Source: an uncultured Ruminococcus sp.
GTDB taxonomy: Bacteria; Bacillota; Clostridia; Oscillospirales; Ruminococcaceae
Assembly (NCBI GenBank): GCA_902800795.1
Contig: CADCFQ010000004.1
Location: 1 to 64,000 of the forward strand
DNA: 64,000 bases
Direction of reading: 5' to 3'
Shown: in pieces, positions 16,982 through 24,600 of the stretch
How positions within the stretch are numbered: position 1 is the first letter of the stretch
Layout: each line of letters opens with the position of its first letter
The notes under the pieces: generated by a model
What the model saw: the letters and a program-made list of their open reading frames with translations, nothing else
Databases searched by the model: none
Told to the model about the DNA's origin: nothing
Made by a program: the position numbers and the translations under genes

Positions 16982-17036
16982 GCGTACCTTTCCAATACCA
17001 ATTGTAGCGCAACACATCAATAATGTCAAGGTACGC
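16982..17036 (-). promoter_or_regulatory. Integrase promoter inside an inverted repeat
   Basis: Minus strand TTGACA (17024-17029) and TACAAT (17001-17006) have a 17-bp spacer. The promoter is bracketed by the perfect inverted repeat GCGTACCTT (16982-16990) and AAGGTACGC (17028-17036), which overlaps the -35 box and the expected start region, so it looks like an operator. Confidence 0.75.
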
Positions 17037-17045
17037 CGTGTAAAC

Positions 17046-17624
17046 TTACCCTTTCTGTCTCATAAATATTTCAATGTTCTTTATAATCCCACGCATAGCA
17101 AGTTTCTCCGACCTGTCCACACGGATGAACTCATCACACAGGTATTCCGCATAATCAAGGTGGTGCAGGCTGTATAAGAACCGCCTGTCCTGTACATCAT
17201 CTGGACTTTTCGGTACAAATTCCCTCCATTCACGCATGAGCCACAGATAATCGTGAAGCATTCTCCACGCCTGTTCCTCCCACTGTTCATAGGCTCTCCG
17301 AGCTTCTATACGCTTATGATACTCCGACACCTCCGCCGTTGTAGGAGCTTTCCCCACACTTATATGCAGACCATAGTCAGCATTCAGCTTCTTAACCGCT
17401 TCAATAGGCTCGGCAATTCTGAACATCTTCTGGGTGAAACCTATAACGTCCGCAGACTCACCGCAGCCGAAGCAGTAAATGTTATGGGGATAGACTTTAG
17501 CGGAGGGAGTTTTCTCCGCATGGAACGGACACAGGCACATTCCCGACCTGTCTATGTTAAGTCCGTATCCCTCCGCAACTGTCCTCATATCCACAGCTTC
17601 TTTGACCTGTTCAAATACCGTCAC
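17046..17624 (-). CDS. CHC2 zinc-finger (primase-like) protein
   Basis: A 192-residue protein. Residues 1-90 match the DnaG-type CHC2 zinc-binding domain: CPFHAEKTPSAKV, then CFGCGESADVIGF, giving the Cys-His-Cys-Cys pattern. The TOPRIM catalytic domain of a full primase is missing; the rest (about 95-192) is helical and Trp/Arg-rich (YEQWEEQAWRMLHDYLWLM). Such short CHC2 proteins occur in replication modules of clostridial integrative elements, where they may act in origin priming; the role here is inferred from that context. Its start overlaps the stop of the HTH gene by 4 bp, and the RepA-like ATPase lies upstream in the same operon. Confidence 0.85.
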   Translation of the reverse strand: MTVFEQVKEAVDMRTVAEGYGLNIDRSGMCLCPFHAEKTPSAKVYPHNIYCFGCGESADVIGFTQKMFRIAEPIEAVKKLNADYGLHISVGKAPTTAEVSEYHKRIEARRAYEQWEEQAWRMLHDYLWLMREWREFVPKSPDDVQDRRFLYSLHHLDYAEYLCDEFIRVDRSEKLAMRGIIKNIEIFMRQKG

Positions 17625-17905
17625 TTCTGGAAATATGCCACAAGGTCAGCCTTGTTGACAAGTATCTTGCCACGCTTGCCTTCGCCTGTGCGGACTGACT
17701 TTATCTTCTCCTGTGCCACAAGCTGACGTACAGTGTGCTCAGAAAGCCCCTGAATGACCTCTGTACATTCCTTGATAGTCAGCATCTCCACAGGCTTTGT
17801 AACGCTCTCACGGCTTGTTGCAGGGGCCTCAACACCGTCGTCGGTAAGCTGTATCAGCAGCTCAAGAATATCGTCAACTATCTTTTTCTTTTCTGTATTA
17901 CTCAT
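17621..17905 (-). CDS. Small helix-turn-helix DNA-binding protein (excisionase-like)
   Basis: 94 residues from the ATG at 17905, which has GGAGGG 9 bp upstream; the longer frame to 17959 overlaps the upstream gene's end and lacks a site. The N-terminal half is helical (KKKIVDDILELLIQL). The C-terminal half (about 48-94) is a MerR/excisionase-type fold: MLTIKECTEVIQGLSEHTVR recognition helices and KGKILVNKADLVAYFQK wing. It could be the excision factor for the integrase or a replication accessory. It sits between the ATPase and CHC2 genes, with a 4-bp overlap to CHC2. Confidence 0.82.
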   Translation of the reverse strand: MSNTEKKKIVDDILELLIQLTDDGVEAPATSRESVTKPVEMLTIKECTEVIQGLSEHTVRQLVAQEKIKSVRTGEGKRGKILVNKADLVAYFQK

Positions 17906-17922
17906 AATGTAACCCTCCATGA

Positions 17923-18906
17923 TTATTTCTTTTCTTCTTTTGATAACGACCAGTACCACTGACCGTTGCGTTTAACTGACTTCACACCGAGTATCTTCTT
18001 TGCCTCGTTCAGTGTGCGGCTCGATATACGAGAGTATTTCGCCTTTGCTGATATGACCTTCTGCGATACCTCTCCGTCTTTCAGCTCCTCCTGTAAGAGC
18101 TCCATAGCCTGCTTGCCCTTGGACTTTGAACCGACACCGAGAAGTATCTCGTCGATGTTGCAGTCATACTCACCCTTGAAATGGAAACCGCTGTCGGGAT
18201 CAAGCTCAAAGGCAACTGTCTTCCCTTCAGGTGCGAGACTGCTTTTCGCATGGGCAACTACTCTGAAACTTGGATTCTCCTTGTCCCTCGCCACTATAAG
18301 CACGCTTCTGGCTGCGGCAGTGATGTCGATAGAGCCGAGCCCACGATAGGTGGACTTCATACCCATAGCCTTGTTCATGTGACCTATAAGCACCACCGCA
18401 CAGCCGTACTTCTCCGCTATGGACGCAAGGTGGGACATGACAGATCTTATCTCATTGGCACGGTGCATATCCACCTGCGCCCCGATGTACGCCTGCAGCG
18501 GATCAAGGATTACGAGCTTCGCATGGGTGTGTGCGATAGCCGCTTCGAGACGCTTGTCCGACATGGAGATATTACGCTCACTCTCGTTTATAACGATGAT
18601 ACGTGAGCAGTCCGCACCTGCACTGAGCAGCCTCGGCTTCACCGTATCGGACAGCCCGTCCTCCGCCGTCTGGTAGATGACGTTCATAGGTTCGCACTTC
18701 TCCTGCGACTGCGGAAGCATACCCTGCGTAAGACGAGCGGCGATGTTCAGTATCAGCGTCGTCTTGCCTTCTCCCGGGTCGCCCTGTATCACCGTTATCT
18801 TCCCGAACGGTATGTACGGGTACCACAACCACTTCGTCTCCGTCGCCCGGATCGTGTCCATGTAGATCAGTTCTTTAATGATCTGCTCTTCTTTCAATTG
18901 CATCAC
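17923..18906 (-). CDS. RepA/DnaB-like hexameric ATPase (AAA_25) of the island replication module
   Basis: 327 residues. A RecA-fold ATPase: Walker A QGDPGEGKTTLILN (about 41-54), Walker B LVILDPLQAYIG, and a sensor region VVLIGHMNKA. A C-terminal winged-helix-like part (about 270-327) follows. This is the RSF1010 RepA/AAA_25 class used as replicative helicases of plasmids and integrative elements. The start is GTG at 18906 or ATG at 18903 after AAAGGCAGT. It is the first gene of the operon leading into HTH, CHC2 and integrase, and its upstream side faces the iteron-like region. Confidence 0.88.
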   Translation of the reverse strand: MMQLKEEQIIKELIYMDTIRATETKWLWYPYIPFGKITVIQGDPGEGKTTLILNIAARLTQGMLPQSQEKCEPMNVIYQTAEDGLSDTVKPRLLSAGADCSRIIVINESERNISMSDKRLEAAIAHTHAKLVILDPLQAYIGAQVDMHRANEIRSVMSHLASIAEKYGCAVVLIGHMNKAMGMKSTYRGLGSIDITAAARSVLIVARDKENPSFRVVAHAKSSLAPEGKTVAFELDPDSGFHFKGEYDCNIDEILLGVGSKSKGKQAMELLQEELKDGEVSQKVISAKAKYSRISSRTLNEAKKILGVKSVKRNGQWYWSLSKEEKK

Positions 18907-19090
18907 TGCCTTTCTGATTTTTTGAAGGTCATATGCACGGTAAGCACAAGCTCCCTGTCCCTCTGATAGTCATTACCAAAATAAATGCGGTATCGTAAAG
19001 TGTTCAAAAAAACTTTGTGTATATTCACAAACTGAATACGGTATTTTTGTGCGATTCTGTGTGCAGTATCATACCTCTGCATTTTATCCC

Positions 19091-19351
19091 TCACTTATAT
19101 ACCGAAGAAATGGCAGTTCGTAAAGTATGTTCTTATAAAGTTTTTTTCATTGCCAAAACATGGTCTGACTTGCGGCAGTGTCATACCCCTTCACTTATCT
19201 ACCGACGTTTTTGAGTTTTGGACATAGATTTCGAGAAAAGTTCGCAGAATGTTTACAATTTATGTTGCCATAGCTTTTTCTGCCATACTTTTTCTACCAA
19301 CAGCGTTCAGTAACTTTGCTCAGATTATAATACCCTTCACTTATCTACCGA
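19091..19351 (+). repeat. Three iteron-like direct repeats
   Basis: TCACTTATMTACCGA occurs at 19091-19105, 19191-19205 and 19337-19351, each preceded by a CCCT or CCCCT and an A/T-rich stretch; the spacings are 100 and 146 bp. The direct orientation close to a RepA-like gene suggests replication initiator binding sites, which is inference. Confidence 0.6.
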
Positions 19352-19657
19352 GGATTTTGAAAAAACGGGGTACTTTTGGAGTAATGTTTACAATTTGTTC
19401 ATACGACTTTGTATGTGTGCACAAATCAGCATATTGATTTTTGTATGCTATGACGGAGTCTTTGATTAAAACATTGTTTATTCCGTACCGGATTTTTACA
19501 TAAAAAACAGCGATTCAGCATCCGGGGATATCGGAGCGGAAACGCTTGAAGATTGCAAAGATAAAATTCATTTTGCAATGTTGAATTTAGAACGGTAAAT
19601 GAGCTGAAATAGCGCAATACAACGCTTTATCAATCATCATGTTTACTTCTATGGAGG

Positions 19658-19706
19658 AAGATTGCAAGGTTGCAGTTTTTTTAAATGTTTGCAACCTTGC
19701 AATCTT
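19658..19706. repeat. Perfect 17-bp inverted repeat
   Basis: AAGATTGCAAGGTTGCA (19658-19674) and its exact reverse complement (19690-19706) are separated by 15 nt of T/A-rich sequence. A related GAAGATTGCAAAG occurs near 19550. No clear T-run follows, so it is not a typical terminator. Confidence 0.75.
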
Positions 19707-19813
19707 GAAGCGATACTAACCCGAATACGCAGGTTTGCAGAGATGATAAAATGCCACAGTACGCAGGTTTATGATGAACACAATCGACGGAATAATAACT
19801 CAGAATTATTTTT

Positions 19814-19885
19814 GTCGAGTGACTCGATAAAATTACGTCGAGTGACTCGACAAAAAAAACATTGCAGGAACATTTATATCGAGTG
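19814..19885. promoter_or_regulatory. Paired palindromic sites TCGAGTGACTCGA plus half site
   Basis: Palindromes centred on TCGAGTGACTCGA occur at 19815-19827 and 19838-19850, 23 bp centre to centre (about two helical turns), and a half site TCGAGTGA lies at 19879-19886. This arrangement fits cooperative binding of a dimeric protein. Confidence 0.6.
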
Positions 19886-19925
19886 AAAAAAATTCTATTT
19901 ACTCTTGTACAAGCTTGTTTCTGCT

Positions 19926-20075
19926 ATGTGCTATAAGAGTATAACTAAAAAGCTGACAAATGCAGTCGATGATATGCTCGACAGAAATATCCTCGATAAG
20001 ATCGCAGGCGACGGCAGCACTAACAAGCTGAAAGAAAACAATGATTATAGCAAAAGCTCTCAGAAAAAATCCTGA
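19926..20075 (+). CDS. Possible 49-residue protein (low confidence)
   Basis: An ATG at 19926 opens a 49-codon frame, hydrophilic and Lys/Asp-rich (starting MCYKSITKKL, ending SKSSQKKS). No good ribosome binding site is visible, and the stop codon lies inside a terminator stem. Composition is protein-like, but the evidence is weak. Confidence 0.3.
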   Translation: MCYKSITKKLTNAVDDMLDRNILDKIAGDGSTNKLKENNDYSKSSQKKS

Positions 20076-20086
20076 GAGCTTTTTTA
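20053..20086 (+). terminator. Intrinsic terminator
   Basis: AAAGCTCTCAG and CTGAGAGCTTTTT pair around GAAAAAATC-type loop sequence and are followed by TTTTTTATAT. It closes whatever transcript crosses 19.9-20.05 kb. Confidence 0.8.
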
Positions 20087-20126
20087 TATCTCATGTTCAA
20101 TTATATTTTCATAAAACTGCCGCACT

Positions 20127-20153
20127 CCTTGCGCGACCATAGCGCACAAGGAC
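20127..20153 (+). other. Candidate oriT hairpin upstream of mobC
   Basis: TCCTTG and CAAGGA enclose CGCGACCATAGCGCA, forming a hairpin with GCGC cores, about 220 bp before mobC. oriT sites often lie just upstream of mobC genes and contain such an inverted repeat next to the nick. No nick site is established here. Confidence 0.35.
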
Positions 20154-20374
20154 CTTATAATATGATCATGGAGCAAATCGCACAGCTTTTATGCTCCGGA
20201 ATAGAAAGAAAATACAGAGCCGAAAGGCTCAGATCGAAGTCACGTACAAAGGGCGTGACTCAAACCCAGCAAGCACGGTATCTCCGCATTACAATTTTTC
20301 AGATTTGAATGCTCCGATACATAACTTGGCAGAGGGTTCCACCACTACGACCCCGAACAAAAAAGGAGAGAAAA

Positions 20375-20719
20375 ATGAAGAAAAAAGACAACAGAGAACG
20401 GGTACTTCAGGTACGATTGAGTCAGGAAGAATTTGATGCTATCGAGCGCAAATTCAAGAACAGCGGAATGAAGTCGAAAAGTGCCTTTGTGAGAGCAATG
20501 ATCTTTGAGGGACATCTGGTATATTTTAACGAAAATGAACTGAAAGAGATCCATCGTCTGATGAACAATGCAGCGTTCAATATCAATCAGATCGCACATC
20601 GAGCAAACAGCACGGGCAACGTCTATAAAAGTGATCTTGACGAGATCAAAGAAATGCTGAATAATATCTGGCAGCCGCTGATTTATTTTCAGTCACAGTT
20701 ACTGCGATTGAAACACTAA
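20375..20719 (+). CDS. mobC: MobC-like relaxosome accessory protein
   Basis: 114 residues from the ATG at 20375, 8 bp after AAAAAGGAGAG; an in-frame extension to 20309 is rejected. N-terminal ribbon-helix-helix (RVLQVRLSQEEFDAIERKF) and the MobC signature region MNNAAFNINQIAHRANSTGN, then a helical tail. MobC proteins bind oriT and help the relaxase nick. No relaxase follows; next come two small genes (one SSB) and then defence genes. The mobilization module therefore appears incomplete and would need a relaxase in trans. Confidence 0.88.
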   Translation: MKKKDNRERVLQVRLSQEEFDAIERKFKNSGMKSKSAFVRAMIFEGHLVYFNENELKEIHRLMNNAAFNINQIAHRANSTGNVYKSDLDEIKEMLNNIWQPLIYFQSQLLRLKH

Positions 20720-20864
20720 AAAGTTTAATGCGCTATGCACTGGGGAAAATGTTGATTTCGCTGCGCTCTTCACAAGAATTATTACAATCATTCCACATCG
20801 CTGGACTTCCGATGCTCCGGCGATTATAATGGAGTCACAAACAAGAATTACGGAGGTGCTTTTT

Positions 20865-21074
20865 ATGCTGAGAATACCCGAACTGGCTATGCCGAGAACA
20901 CGCAAGGTCACGACTGTATGCAACGATAAAAAAGAGGTCTGGAATGACCGCGAGGAAGCACAGGATTTCTTCCTCAGACAGATAATGACCGCAGAGGGCG
21001 AGGAACGGGACAGAGCGGAGTGTATTTACATCCAGCTCATACACGGACTGGACGAGTGCAGTGACGAGGACTGA
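20865..21074 (+). CDS. Small acidic hypothetical protein of the island
   Basis: 69 residues from the ATG at 20865, 9 bp after ACGGAGGT; the in-frame ATG at 20829 lacks a site. Starts MLRIPELAMPRTRKVTTVCN and ends with acidic DECSDED; the middle (EEAQDFFLRQIMTAEGEERDRAE) is helical. It lies 11 bp before ssb and is probably co-transcribed. I know no function; similar small proteins occur next to ssb in clostridial elements. Confidence 0.65.
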   Translation: MLRIPELAMPRTRKVTTVCNDKKEVWNDREEAQDFFLRQIMTAEGEERDRAECIYIQLIHGLDECSDED

Positions 21075-21085
21075 AAGGAGATAAT

Positions 21086-21415
21086 ATGCTGAATAAAGTT
21101 ATGATGACAGGCAGGCTTACTTCTGAGCCTGTTCTTACCACCGAGGACGATATGAAATACTGTAAATTCGGCATCGCTGTCGAACAGCCGAAACGCAGGG
21201 GCGTTGATGCCGTCGAGATAGATAATTTCAACTGTATCGCCGTTGAAGATAATGCCAGAGCGGTGAACTATCTCTACTCCAAAGGGAAGCAGATCACTTT
21301 TGTAGGTTCTCTCAGAAAAGATGCCAATGATTCGGCAGTGATAGTTGTGGAGGAACTTCACTTCTCAAACAGGTTTACTGTTAAAGCGGATGTTGATGCG
21401 GAGCAGTTGTTCTGA
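21086..21415 (+). CDS. ssb: Single-stranded DNA-binding protein (short, OB fold)
   Basis: 109 residues starting MLNKVMMTGRLTSEPVLTTE, the typical SSB OB-fold opening, with FGIAVEQPKRRG, FNCIAVEDNARAVNYLYSKG and ITFVGSLRKD strands. The acidic C-terminal tail of replicative SSBs (DDDIPF) is absent; it ends DVDAEQLF. This short form is usual on plasmids and integrative elements. It would coat ssDNA during transfer or replication of the island. RBS AAAGGAGATAAT. A terminator follows at 21453. Confidence 0.9.
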   Translation: MLNKVMMTGRLTSEPVLTTEDDMKYCKFGIAVEQPKRRGVDAVEIDNFNCIAVEDNARAVNYLYSKGKQITFVGSLRKDANDSAVIVVEELHFSNRFTVKADVDAEQLF

Positions 21416-21452
21416 CGAGACAGGCAATCTACTAACGTATAGCTGAAACAAG

Positions 21453-21480
21453 GCTCTCAGAATGTTTCTGAGAGCTTTAA
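21453..21480 (+). terminator. Terminator after ssb
   Basis: CTCTCAG and CTGAGAG pair around AATGTTT and are followed by CTTTAATTT. It separates the mobilization block from the defence block. Confidence 0.65.
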
Positions 21481-21495
21481 TTTATTGAACTGGGC

Positions 21496-21584
21496 GAAAA
21501 TATACTTTTAGTTCAGAAAATGAAGCTAAGAACTGCTGAAAAAGTATATTTTCTATTGCTTTTCTAACAATTTTGCGATATAAT
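21496..21584 (+). promoter_or_regulatory. Promoter of the exonuclease-RecQ-UvrD gene with upstream inverted repeat
   Basis: TTGCTT (21556-21561), 17-bp spacer and TATAAT (21579-21584). Directly upstream is a perfect 14-bp inverted repeat GAAAATATACTTTT (21496-21509) and AAAAGTATATTTTC (21540-21553). A closely similar 17-nt sequence lies just before the promoter at 35517, which has the same TTGCTT-17-TATAAT boxes. Confidence 0.7.
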
Positions 21585-21644
21585 TATAATAGATTGTGTA
21601 ACATTTTATCAAATTATAATACAGTATTAGTTGGGAGTGAGTTC

Positions 21645-24600
21645 ATGAAGCAAATCTGTTTTATAGATACTGAAGTCAGCGAAGCAGATAACAAAGCATA
21701 CGATTTCGGCGCAGTAGATGAAAATGATGATAAACTTCATACAGGTTCTGCTCATGAATTCAATTCCTTTATCGCAGGGGGAGAGTTCCTTTGCGGTCAT
21801 AATATTATTTACCATGACGCAAAGTATATAGAAGTGCCCGGAAACGCAAAGCTCCTCGACACATTGTACCTGTCTCCGCTGATGTTCCCGAACAAGCCCT
21901 ATCACGCCCTGTTGAAGGATGACAAGCTGCTGACCGATGAGCTGAACAATCCTCTCAACGATGCAGTAAAGGCAAAGGAACTGTTTTATGATGAAGTAAA
22001 TGCCTTTATGGCCCTTGATGATGAATTAAAGCTCATTTACTATATGCTGCTGAGAAACAGCCCCTACTTTTCCGCTTTCTTTGATTATCTGGACTATTCA
22101 GCTGATGATGACCTTGAAACTGCTATTCTTGTCAGATTTGCAGGTGAGATATGCGAGAACGCTCCCATATCAGATATAATTACAGGTACACCGGTTGAGC
22201 TTGCATACTGCCTTGCACTTATCTCTGCCACCGAGGAATATTCTCTGATACCGAGGTGGGTACAGGTAAATTATCCGAATGTTGACAGGATAATGCGGGC
22301 ACTCAGAAGTACATCATGTCATGAATGTTCATACTGCAGGGAGCGACTGAATCCGACCGTATACCTCAGCAAGTATTTCGGATATCCGGGTTTCCGTAAG
22401 TATAATGACGAGCCATTGCAGGAAAACGCAGTCAATGCAGCAGTGGAGCATAAGTCATTGCTTGCAATATTCCCGACGGGCGGCGGTAAGTCCCTGACAT
22501 TCCAGATACCCGCACTTATGGCAGGCGAAACGGAACGTGCACTGACTGTTGTAATATCGCCCTTACAGTCACTGATGAAAGACCAGGTGGACAATCTCGA
22601 AAAACGAGGTATCGCAGAAGCCGTTACAATAAACGGTCTGTTGAGCCCCATAGAGCGTGCTGAAGCTATCGACCGTGTGGAATCGGGTATTGCTTCTATA
22701 CTCTATATATCCCCCGAGTCTCTGCGTTCTGTCACCATAGAGAGGCTGTTTTTGTCACGTCATATCGACCGTTTTGTTATTGACGAAGCTCACTGCTTCT
22801 CTGCCTGGGGGCAGGATTTCCGTGTAGACTATCTGTATATCGGCGACTTTATCCGTGAATTGCAGGAGAAAAAAGGTAACGGCTGTAAGATACCCGTGTC
22901 CTGTTTTACGGCTACAGCAAAGCAGAAGGTCATCAGCGATATAAAGGAGTATTTCAAGAACAAGCTGGATATCGAGCTTGAACTCTTCGCTACAAATGCA
23001 TCCCGTACTAATCTGCGTTATGCGGTACTCTATAAAGAGACTGATGAAGAAAAATATGAAATGCTTCGTACTCTTATTGAACAGAAAAAATGTCCGACCA
23101 TTGTGTATGTTTCAAGAACAAAGCGTACAATAATGCTTGCTGAAAAACTGAATAATGACGGTTTCAAGGCAAGACCGTTCAACGGTAAAATGGACAGCAG
23201 TGAAAAGCAGGAAAATCAGGAAGCATTCATAAATGACGAGGTGCAAATAATCGTTGCGACCTCGGCTTTCGGCATGGGCGTTGATAAATCCAACGTCAAG
23301 CTCGTTATACACTATGATATATCTGATTCCCTCGAAAACTATGTACAGGAAGCCGGACGTGCAGGCCGGGATCAGACTTTGCAGGCGGAGTGCTATGTAC
23401 TGTTCAACGACGGCGACCTTGACAAGCACTTTATTCTGTTAAATCAGACCAAGCTCAGTATCAGCGAAATACAGCAGGTATGGAAGGCAATAAAAGACCT
23501 TACACATACACGTCCCGAAATATGCTGTTCACCTCTTGAAGTCGCAAGACAGGCAGGCTGGGACGACAGTGTTGCTGATATCGAAACGAGAGTAAAGGCA
23601 GCGATACAGGCTCTCGAAAACGCAGGCTATATCAAGCGTGGCAAAAACGCTCCCCGTGTATATGCCGACGGGATACTTGTAAAATCAATGATAGAAGCCG
23701 CTGAGCGTATAGACAGTTCTTCCAGATTTGAGAATGATGAAGAACGAACAATTGCAAAGCGCATTATCAGCTCGCTTATTTCAAAAAAATCTATATCCAG
23801 GGCAGGCAATGCTGAAGCGGAATCAAGAGTTGATTATCTTGCTGACAGACTTGGCATTGATAAAACAGATGTAATCCGTTCTGTACAGCAAATGAGAGAA
23901 GCAGGTATTCTCGCAGATTCAAAAGATCAGAAGGCATATATCCAAAAGACTGATACAGTAAACAAGTCTATGCTGGTCCTGCATCGTTTTCAGGCACTTG
24001 AAACATTTTTGCTCGACTATATCGACGCAGACAAATTCTGCACGAATTATAAGGAGCTGAATGAAGCTGCACTTGCAGGCGGAGTTAAAACAAGCTCTGT
24101 CAAATCCATAAAAACCCTTTTCTATTACTGGACCATACGCAGCTATATCCAAAAGGAACAGGATCAGGCGACAAACAGAGTAATCATCGTTCCGAAGCTG
24201 AGCATGGAACGAATAAGATCCAAAAGGCAGAACAGTTACAGCATTGCAAAATTTATCATAAACTATCTTTTTAAGATAAGCAGTGAAGATATAAATGACA
24301 AGGAAGAAGTTCTTGTTGATTTTTCGATAATGGAACTTATGAACGCTTATAATGAGCAGTCATTATTCAAAGTTACTGCAAATGAAATTAATGAAGCATT
24401 GCTGTTCCTCTCAAAGATAGGTGCAATGAAGCTGGAGGGCGGTTTCAGTGTAGGATACAGTGGAATGCGTATACAAAGGCTGGAACTTGACAACAGGATC
24501 AAGTATAAGCAGGAGGACTATAAACAGCTGAACGAGTTCTATCAGCAGAAGATACAGCAGATACACATAGTCGGCGAGTATGCAAATATGATGGTGCGTG

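Larger units (their letters stand above)
18907..20374. other. Gene-poor putative origin/control region of island 1
   Basis: 1.47 kb without a convincing gene on either strand, AT-rich, full of short repeats: three iteron-like repeats, a perfect 17-bp inverted repeat, two close palindromes and a GC hairpin near 20130, each listed separately. It lies between the divergent replication operon (leftward) and the mobC-ssb-helicase block (rightward), the usual place for a replication origin and oriT. Confidence 0.6.

Noticed and set aside
19017..19886. Several 60-80 codon ORFs in the putative origin
   Set aside because: No ribosome binding sites, irregular amino acid composition, and they overlap the repeats on both strands.
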